Source: Nitrospirota bacterium
Lineage (GTDB): Bacteria > Nitrospirota > Nitrospiria > Nitrospirales > Nitrospiraceae
DNA length: 50,875 nt
Reading direction: 5' to 3'
Assembly (NCBI GenBank): GCA_016207025.1
Contig: JACQQM010000143.1
Coordinates: 1 to 50,875, forward strand
The notes beneath the pieces were generated by a model. That model saw only the letters and a list, made by a program, of their open reading frames with translations. It searched no databases and had not been told where the DNA came from. Both the position numbers and the translations under genes were made by a program. Of the stretch, positions 45,554 through 50,875 are shown piece after piece (the first letter of the stretch is position 1; each line of letters opens with the position of its first letter).

Positions 45554-46960
45554 ATGTGGTATCTCGCCTATAATATAGCGTTGCTTCTGGCATCCCCGTT
45601 CATCCTCCTGATCCTGCTGGCCAAGAAACGCTGCCGGCGTGGTCTCCCTGAGCGACTCGGTCTATTTGGTTTGCCTGGTTTATCTGGTTTGTCTGGTTTA
45701 TTTGGTTCACAACCAGATGAACGAGAGAAACCAAACAAACCAGACAACCCGGTCATTTGGGTGCACGCCGTGTCGCTCGGCGAGGTGGTTGCGGCCGTGC
45801 CGCTGGTGCGCAAACTGCACGCGCGATACCCGGGGTATCGGATTGTGGTCTCGACGGTCACCGAGACCGGCCGCGAAGCGGTGGAGCAGAGACTCGCGGG
45901 CGTAGCCGAACATTGCTATGCGCCGTTGGATTTTCCGTGGGTCGTCTCGCGGGTCGCGGATCGCCTCAATCCGATTCTCTTTCTCTTCCTCGAGACCGAG
46001 CTGTGGCCCAACTTACTCAGGACGCTCTCCAGGCGGGGCGTGGCGACCATTCTGGTGAACGGCCGCCTGTCGTCGAGTTCCTTCCGGGGGTACAGGTTGG
46101 TGAGATCCTTTTGGAGGACGGTGCTGGAGACCGTCACGCTCTGCTTGATGCAGTCCGAGAGGGACGCCGAGCGGATGATCAAGCTTGGCGCTGCGCCCGC
46201 GCGCGTGCTGCTGACCGGGAACATCAAATTCGATCAGCCGCTGCCGAATGAAGCAAGCGGGGCGAATACTCTGTCGCGTCGGATGATTGCAGTGGCGGAG
46301 GATGAAGAACTGATCGTGGCCGGCAGCACGCATCCGGGCGAGGAGGAACAACTCCTGACGTGCTACCAAATTCTGCATTGCGAATTTCCTTCACTGGTTC
46401 TCTTGCTTGCGCCCCGGCACATTGAACGGGCGACCGAGGTCGAAGCTGCGGTAAGGGCACGGGGGCTGCTGGCCATCCGGCGCAGCACGCTCGGACAACA
46501 CGGCGCCGACTCGCTGCCGCATGGCACTCCCAGGGTGGTCATCCTGGACACGCGCGGGGAACTGGCCGTCGCCTATCGCCATGCGGTCCTCTCGTTCGTC
46601 GGCGGCACGCTGATTCCGGTCGGGGGCCATAACCTCCTGGAGCCGTCGGTCTGGGGCAAGCCCGTGTTCTTCGGGCCGTACACCGATCACTGCGCAGAAG
46701 TGGCGGACCTTCTGAAACGGGCCGGCGGTGGGATGCAGGTCCGTGATGGGGAGGAGCTGGCCGCCGAAATGGCGAGGCGGCTTCGGGATCGCCCGGCCCT
46801 TCGGCGCATGGGCGAGGCGGCTCGAACCGTGGTGACTGAAAACCAGGGGGCGGTTGAGCGGGGTCTTGGGCTGATCGGGAACGTGCTCAGGAACCGGAAT
46901 GCCGACACCGCGGTTCACGACGCTGCTGCCGCTCGCCAGGCGCTCGCCGCCAAATCGTAA
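45554..46960 (+). CDS. waaA: Kdo transferase WaaA (KdtA) with a repeat-encoded insert
   Basis: WaaA transfers Kdo from CMP-Kdo to the lipid A precursor. The 468-residue GT30 protein starts with a membrane anchor (YLAYNIALLLASPFILLILL) and RRGLPERLG. The GT core contains VIWVHAVSLGEVVAAVPLVR, VVSTVTETGRE, FLFLETELWPNLL, SFRGYRLVRSFW, TGNIKFDQPLP, VAGSTHPGEEE and FVGGTLIPVGGHNLLEPSVW. Between the anchor and the core, residues about 37-66 are encoded by an inverted repeat (GLPGLSGLSGLFGSQPDERE, then KPNKPD) and do not look like WaaA sequence. At about 468 residues the protein is longer than the usual ~420. It starts 7 nt after the DUF374 gene. Confidence 0.93.
   Translation: MWYLAYNIALLLASPFILLILLAKKRCRRGLPERLGLFGLPGLSGLSGLFGSQPDEREKPNKPDNPVIWVHAVSLGEVVAAVPLVRKLHARYPGYRIVVSTVTETGREAVEQRLAGVAEHCYAPLDFPWVVSRVADRLNPILFLFLETELWPNLLRTLSRRGVATILVNGRLSSSSFRGYRLVRSFWRTVLETVTLCLMQSERDAERMIKLGAAPARVLLTGNIKFDQPLPNEASGANTLSRRMIAVAEDEELIVAGSTHPGEEEQLLTCYQILHCEFPSLVLLLAPRHIERATEVEAAVRARGLLAIRRSTLGQHGADSLPHGTPRVVILDTRGELAVAYRHAVLSFVGGTLIPVGGHNLLEPSVWGKPVFFGPYTDHCAEVADLLKRAGGGMQVRDGEELAAEMARRLRDRPALRRMGEAARTVVTENQGAVERGLGLIGNVLRNRNADTAVHDAAAARQALAAKS
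45661..45750. repeat. Inverted repeat, GTTTGTCTGGTT family, copy 2 (inside waaA frame)
   Basis: The inner arms 45686-45707 and 45729-45750 pair at 20 of 22 positions around a 21-nt centre. The left side is extended by further TTTGGTTTGCCTGGTTTATC-like words from 45661. The whole element lies in frame within waaA and adds about 30 residues rich in Gly-Leu-Ser, then Lys-Pro-Asn. It carries no stop in that frame, a condition for insertion into a coding region. Confidence 0.88.
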
Positions 46961-46993
46961 CGGGTGGGCTCACTGACGCGCGAAGGGGTGAGC

Positions 46994-48049
46994 ATGCCGT
47001 GGGCCCGATGGCCGCTTTTGACGCTGGCCTTTCCCTACGGCCTTGCGGTCAGAACGCGGGCTTGGTTGTATGAGCAGGGCTGGCTGCCGAGGCGGAGGCT
47101 CCCCTGTCGTGTGGTGAGCGTGGGCAATCTGACGGTCGGGGGGACCGGCAAGACACCGGTCGTGATCTGGATCGCGGAATGGCTCCTGGCCCGCGGCAAG
47201 CGAGTCGGCGTGCTCAGCCGAGGGTATCGCCGACAAAGCCGGGCGCCTCGGCTGTTAGTCTCTAACGGCCGGGCGGTCCTGGCGGGACCGGCTGAGGCGG
47301 GGGATGAGCCGTACCTGATCGCGCGGCGATGTCCCGGCGCGGTGGTTGCCGTCGGCGCGGATCGCTATCAGCTCGGCCGATGGGTCCTGGAGCAGTTTCC
47401 CATTGATTGCTTCATGCTGGATGATGGATTCCAGCATCTGGCCCTGCACCGGGATGTGAATTTGTTGCTGGTGGATGCCTCGGATCGGGCGGGCCTGCAA
47501 GCACTGTTGCCGGCCGGCCGCCTGAGGGAACCGCTCACGGCCGCAGCCCGCGCGGCGGCGCTGGTCGTGACGCGCGCCGACGCAGCTGCCGACCTGGACG
47601 CAATCATGGCCCCGATCAGGGCGGCGACCGGCAGGGATATCCGGCCGATCCTGGTCCGGTTTACAGCGGAAGGGTTCGTGGACATACGCACCGGGGAAGC
47701 CGTGGAGGTGGGACGCGTCTCGGGAATGACGGCCGTGGCCTTCAGCGGTATCGCCAATGCGGCCTCGTTCCGAACCTTGCTGGCCAGCCTTGGAGCGAAG
47801 GTCCTTGATGAACTGGTCTTTCCGGATCATCACGCGTACACCGCCGCCGACCTGAACGAGGTCGGGCGGCGGGCCAGGGGATGCGGAGCGGAGATGGTCG
47901 TGACGACCGAAAAGGATGCCGGAAAGGTTGCGTCACTGCTCGGTTCGGATGACGAGGGACATCGAATACTGGCGTTGCGTCTCGGGACCGAGGTCATGGA
48001 TGGTCGAGAACGGCTGGAACGTCTCCTGCTCGGAAATGATGAACGATGA
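46994..48049 (+). CDS. lpxK: Tetraacyldisaccharide 4'-kinase LpxK
   Basis: LpxK phosphorylates the 4' position of the lipid A disaccharide at the inner membrane. The 351-residue protein has an N-terminal amphipathic anchor (WPLLTLAFPYGLAVRTRAWL), the Walker A region SVGNLTVGGTGKTPVVIWI, VGVLSRGYRR, GDEPYLIARR, FMLDDGFQHLALHRDVNLLL, LLPAGRLREP and FSGIANAASF. ATG 46994 follows GAAGGGG; a GTG at 46964 would add ten residues. The C-terminus ends in NDER, encoded by the left arm of an inverted repeat, exactly as in the helix-hairpin-helix protein at 16906. Confidence 0.93.
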   Translation: MPWARWPLLTLAFPYGLAVRTRAWLYEQGWLPRRRLPCRVVSVGNLTVGGTGKTPVVIWIAEWLLARGKRVGVLSRGYRRQSRAPRLLVSNGRAVLAGPAEAGDEPYLIARRCPGAVVAVGADRYQLGRWVLEQFPIDCFMLDDGFQHLALHRDVNLLLVDASDRAGLQALLPAGRLREPLTAAARAAALVVTRADAAADLDAIMAPIRAATGRDIRPILVRFTAEGFVDIRTGEAVEVGRVSGMTAVAFSGIANAASFRTLLASLGAKVLDELVFPDHHAYTAADLNEVGRRARGCGAEMVVTTEKDAGKVASLLGSDDEGHRILALRLGTEVMDGRERLERLLLGNDER

Positions 48050-48193
48050 ACGCTGATCGCTGAATGACGAAAGTGAACAGATGGAGCAGCTACAAGGCAA
48101 AGCGGTGGAGGGTGAAGACGGAATGATGAATGGTGAGAGTGAGGTTCGTGGTTCTGCCTCCCCGATTCATCATTCATCGCTCAGCGTTCTGCG
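48035..48193. repeat. Inverted repeat, AATGATGAACG family, copy 2 (lpxK-waaF boundary)
   Basis: The left arm (48035-48068, AATGATGAACGATGAACGCT plus GATCGCTGAATGA) and the right arm (about 48163-48193, ATTCATCATTCATCGCTCAG then CGTT) are complementary, with about 95 nt between them. The left arm holds the last codons and stop of lpxK. The right arm lies inside the waaF reading frame and encodes IHHSSLSVL. A third partial word (GAATGATGAATGG) at 48121 holds the chosen waaF start. Confidence 0.75.
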
Positions 48194-49922
48194 CTCCGCT
48201 AAGAGACTGCTCGTGCGGGGGCCCAACTGGATCGGCGACGCCGTCATGAGCGAGCCCGCGCTGACCGCGCTGCGCGGGCTGTTCCCGACCGCCGAGATCA
48301 CCTTGCTGGTCAAGCCGGCGATTGCGGAATTGATGACCGGCCACCCAGCGCTCGACCGAATTGTGGTCTATCAAGACCGGAAACGGCATGCCGGGCTCAC
48401 CGGGAAGTGGGCCTTGGCGAGGGATCTGCGCCGCCTGCGGTTCGATCTCGCGGTTCTCTTTCAGAACGCCTTTGAAGCAGCCGTGCTGGTGTTCCTGACC
48501 GGGATTCCTCGCCGCTACGGGTATGCCACGGACGGGCGGGGGCTGCTCCTGACCGATCCGGTCGCGGTGCCGGATCGAGCGAAGATCGAACATCAGGTCC
48601 AGTATTATCTGAACCTGCTCCGGCCGTTGGGCGCCGGCGAGCGGGCCGGCTTGCCCCGCCTGTTCCTCTCGGATGAGGAAGTGCGGGCGATAGAACGGAG
48701 ATTGGCCGAAGCCGGCATCGGCCAGTCCGATTTCGTTGTGGGCCTCAATCCGGGGTCCACGTACGGGAACGCCAAGCGATGGCTGCCGGAACGGTTTGCC
48801 GAGACAGCTGACCGTCTGGTTCGGGTACAGGGCTCGCGCGGCGGGCGAGGGGCGCGCGTCGTCATCGTCGGCGCGCAGGGCGAGGAGGCGCTGGCGCGCA
48901 GCATCGCGGACCGGATGCAGGCCAAGCCGGTCGTGCTGTCCGGACAGACCTCCATCCGGGAACTGATGGCCGCGGTCAAGCGCTGCGGGCTGTTCCTCAC
49001 CAACGACACGGGGCCGATGCACATCGCCGCTGCGTTCGGGGTGCCGGTGGTGGCCGTCTTCGGCCCGACTGATTCACGCACCACCGCGCCGTTCGGAACC
49101 GGACACACCATCGTCCGCCATTCCGTTGAGTGTTCTCCGTGTCTGCTGCGCGAGTGCCCGATCGATCACCGCTGCATGACACGGGTCACGGTGGATGAGG
49201 TATACGACGCTGCGCTGAAGCAGCTCGCGGGTTCGTTTCGTTTATCTAGTTCTTCTGGTTTGTCTGGTTCGAACCAAACAAACCAAATAAACGAGACAAA
49301 CCGAACAAACGTTTTGAGAAACGTAACGGTTTTTTTAGATCGGGACGGGACCGTGAACCGGGATACCGGCTACGTCAAGACTCCCGAAGAACTGGAGTTG
49401 CTCCCCGGTGTGGTGGAGGCGGTGGCGCGCTTGAAGCGGGCCGGAGCGTGTGTCGTGCTGGTAACGAACCAGTCCGGGGTCGCGCGAGGGTTTCTCACGA
49501 TCGCAGGGCTGGAAGCGATCCATGCCAGACTGCGCGCACTGCTGGAGGCAGGTGGCGCCTGGCTCGATGCGGTGTATTATTGTCCGCACCACCCCGATGA
49601 CGGGTGCCTCTGCCGCAAGCCCCAGACGGCCATGGTGGACCGGGCCATGGCCGACCTGGCGCTTGATCCGTCCGGTGCCGTGTACGTGGTGGGCGACCAG
49701 AAGCGGGACGTGGAGCTGGCTCGTCGGGTCGGCGCGAGAAGCGTGCTGGTGATGTCGGGACCGACGAGCCTGGACGCGATCACGGCCTTGGAAGCGGACG
49801 GACAATTGCCGGATCGCGTGGCGGATGGCCTGGCACAGGCGGTGGACTGGATCATCGAGGACGTCGCGAAGTCGAGGTCCGGCCTGCCATCGGGCCAACG
49901 GTCGTTATTCATGAGGGCCTGA
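48123..49922 (+). CDS. Fusion of heptosyltransferase WaaF and heptose-bisphosphate phosphatase GmhB
   Basis: The 599-residue frame joins two LPS-core activities. Residues about 25-365 are a GT9 heptosyltransferase II: LLVRGPNWIGDAVMSEPALT, GLNPGSTYGNAKRWLPERFA, LTNDTGPMHIAAAFGVPVVA and FGPTDSRTTAPFG. Residues about 400-560 are a HAD phosphatase of the GmhB type: VFLDRDGTVN (Asp-x-Asp), TNQSGVARG, the zinc-loop CPHHPDDGCLCRKP and VGDQKRDVELARRVGA. GmhB removes the 7-phosphate from heptose 1,7-bisphosphate, and WaaF uses the resulting ADP-heptose. The 28-residue joint (about 370-397, Ser/Asn/Thr-rich) is exactly an inverted repeat. ATG 48123 follows GGAGGG; the first ~22 residues are repeat-derived. 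A TTG at 49315 could in principle start GmhB separately. Confidence 0.88.
   Translation: MMNGESEVRGSASPIHHSSLSVLRSAKRLLVRGPNWIGDAVMSEPALTALRGLFPTAEITLLVKPAIAELMTGHPALDRIVVYQDRKRHAGLTGKWALARDLRRLRFDLAVLFQNAFEAAVLVFLTGIPRRYGYATDGRGLLLTDPVAVPDRAKIEHQVQYYLNLLRPLGAGERAGLPRLFLSDEEVRAIERRLAEAGIGQSDFVVGLNPGSTYGNAKRWLPERFAETADRLVRVQGSRGGRGARVVIVGAQGEEALARSIADRMQAKPVVLSGQTSIRELMAAVKRCGLFLTNDTGPMHIAAAFGVPVVAVFGPTDSRTTAPFGTGHTIVRHSVECSPCLLRECPIDHRCMTRVTVDEVYDAALKQLAGSFRLSSSSGLSGSNQTNQINETNRTNVLRNVTVFLDRDGTVNRDTGYVKTPEELELLPGVVEAVARLKRAGACVVLVTNQSGVARGFLTIAGLEAIHARLRALLEAGGAWLDAVYYCPHHPDDGCLCRKPQTAMVDRAMADLALDPSGAVYVVGDQKRDVELARRVGARSVLVMSGPTSLDAITALEADGQLPDRVADGLAQAVDWIIEDVAKSRSGLPSGQRSLFMRA
49230..49311. 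repeat. Inverted repeat, GTTTGTCTGGTT family, copy 3 (waaF-gmhB joint)
   Basis: The arms 49230-49269 and 49272-49311 are each 40 nt, pair at about 31 positions and meet at a central GGTTCGAACC palindrome. The element is read through in frame as a Ser/Gly-rich then Asn/Thr-rich linker between the two enzyme domains. The word content matches the copies at 7615 and 45661. Confidence 0.88.
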
Positions 49923-49924
49923 TC

Positions 49925-50875
49925 ATGGTGAAGGTCGCCTGCATCGGCGCGGGGGCGTGGGGAACAAACCTGATCCGGAACTTTTCCGCGCTGGGTGCGC
50001 TCCATGCGATCTGCGATCCTGATCCGGCGGCGCTGAAGCGATGCGCCGAAGCCTATCCCCATGTCGCGGTGGGTGACTCATTCGACCGCGTGTTGGCGGA
50101 TCCGGCGATCGATGCGGTGGTGATCGCCACTCCCGCGGGGCGCCATGGGGCGATGGCCAAACAGGCGCTGGAGGCGGGGAAAGATGTGTTCGTGGAGAAG
50201 CCGCTGGCGCTCACGTTGGCGGAAGGGCGTGAAGTGGTGGAGCTGGCCGACCGCGCCTCGCGAATCCTGATGGTCGGCCATGTGCTTCAGTACCATCCGG
50301 CCGTGCTCGCCCTCAATGACCTGATCCTTAAGGGAGAGCTGGGCAAGATCCAGTACCTGTATTCCACCCGCCTGAACATCGGAAAGTTTCGGCGTGAAGA
50401 GAACATCCTCTGGAGTTTTGCCCCCCACGATATTTCCACGATCCTGTTGCTGATGGGGCAGATGCCCTCGACAGTTCAGGCCAGCGGAGGCACCTATCTG
50501 CAGCAGGGGGTCCCCGACGTCACGGTGACCTTGATGGCGTTCCCCAACGGCGTGAAAGCGCATGTCTTCGTGAGCTGGCTGCACCCGTTCAAAGAACAGA
50601 AGCTGGTGGTCATCGGGGACCGCAAGATGGCGGTGATGGACGATCTCTCGAAGGACAAGCTGGTCCTGTATCCGCATCAGGTGAGCTGGATCGCCCGCGC
50701 GCCGGTGGCCCGGAAAGCCGACGCGGAGGTCGTGCCGGTGTCGATGGAGGAGCCGCTGGCCATCGAGTGCCGGCATTTTCTGGATTGCGTCGAGCGCCGC
50801 GTCCGGCCGCAGACCGACGGCACGGAGGCGTACCGTGTGCTGGAGGTCCTCCACGCGAGCCAAGTCTCGCTGGAC
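49925..50875 (+). CDS. Gfo/Idh/MocA oxidoreductase, UDP-GlcNAc(A) 3-dehydrogenase-like (3' cut by window)
   Basis: The frame is open from ATG 49925 to the end of the window, giving at least 317 residues. The Rossmann start is VKVACIGAGAWGTNLIRNFS, with the cofactor signature DVFVEKPLALT. The segment GHVLQYHPAVLALNDLIL, with RLNIGKFRREENILWSFAPH then DISTILLL, is characteristic of the WlbA/GnnA-like branch that oxidises carbon 3 of UDP-GlcNAc or its uronate. Such enzymes are usually paired with a PLP aminotransferase (GnnB or WlbE), which would lie just downstream. It begins 2 nt after the WaaF/GmhB stop, so it belongs to the LPS operon. Confidence 0.87.
   Translation, partial: MVKVACIGAGAWGTNLIRNFSALGALHAICDPDPAALKRCAEAYPHVAVGDSFDRVLADPAIDAVVIATPAGRHGAMAKQALEAGKDVFVEKPLALTLAEGREVVELADRASRILMVGHVLQYHPAVLALNDLILKGELGKIQYLYSTRLNIGKFRREENILWSFAPHDISTILLLMGQMPSTVQASGGTYLQQGVPDVTVTLMAFPNGVKAHVFVSWLHPFKEQKLVVIGDRKMAVMDDLSKDKLVLYPHQVSWIARAPVARKADAEVVPVSMEEPLAIECRHFLDCVERRVRPQTDGTEAYRVLEVLHASQVSLD

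Noticed and set aside
49230-49311. CRISPR-like array
   Set aside because: The recurring words are unequal, have no regular spacers and are arranged as an inverted repeat; no cas genes are nearby.

Overview
The window reads as a GC-rich Gram-negative chromosome segment, most likely from the phylum Nitrospirota (Nitrospira-like). It combines a complete lipid A/LPS assembly block and an outer-membrane BamA with a bacterial 20S proteasome locus (Mpa/ARC-type ATPase, Dop, PrcB, PrcA, PafA). That pairing is known from few Gram-negative lineages, Nitrospirota among them. The assignment is inferred from gene content; no rRNA or tRNA gene is visible here.

Layout. (1) 1-1.3 kb: the tail of an HlyD-type secretion adaptor, then a Phd/ParE-like toxin-antitoxin pair with a recognisable promoter and palindromic operator. 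(2) 1.4-6 kb: a PocR-GAF-GAF-GGDEF diguanylate cyclase on the minus strand, divergent uvrB, and a small DUF4321 membrane protein. (3) 6.3-15.1 kb: an SRP/ribosome/division string, ffh-rpsP-rimM-trmD-rplS-rnhB-yraN-ftsE-ftsX-envC-like-ctpA, with many 4-nt overlaps. (4) 15.1-17.4 kb: a TIR-membrane-formylglycine-generating-enzyme-like gene broken by apparent frame changes, and a stand-alone PolX-type helix-hairpin-helix protein. (5) 17.6-19.3 kb: thiS-thiG-thiE. (6) 19.4-26.8 kb: the proteasome operon behind a strong sigma-70-like promoter, ending with an M23 peptidase gene that overlaps pafA. No Pup/UBact modifier gene is visible in it. (7) 26.9-34.7 kb: an Slp-type lipoprotein, then a minus-strand run of galU, lon, thiL, DUF2062, an HD phosphohydrolase and an unknown lipoprotein. 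(8) 34.8-50.9 kb: outer-membrane biogenesis, bamA-skp-skp-fabZ-lpxA-lpxI-Gfo/Idh-lpxB-msbA-DUF374-waaA-lpxK-waaF/gmhB fusion-second Gfo/Idh (cut by the window edge).

How the genes work together. FabZ, LpxA, LpxI, LpxB and LpxK supply most of the lipid A pathway (lpxC, lpxD and an lpxH are not here). WaaA and the WaaF/GmhB fusion add and prepare Kdo and heptose, MsbA flips the product, and BamA with two Skp-like chaperones builds outer-membrane proteins. The second Gfo/Idh enzyme resembles UDP-GlcNAc(A) 3-dehydrogenases, hinting at a diamino sugar in LPS or lipid A.

The most unusual non-genic signal is a set of long-armed imperfect inverted repeats whose arms are built from short degenerate tandem words. 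At least eight are visible. One family (word GTTTGTCTGGTT) sits between ffh and rpsP, inside the waaA reading frame, and exactly at the waaF/gmhB junction. Another (word AATGATGAACG) supplies identical C-termini (NDER-stop) to two unrelated proteins. A second striking signal is an A-AAA-AAG heptamer followed by a hairpin, exactly where the DUF374 acyltransferase gene changes to the -1 frame.
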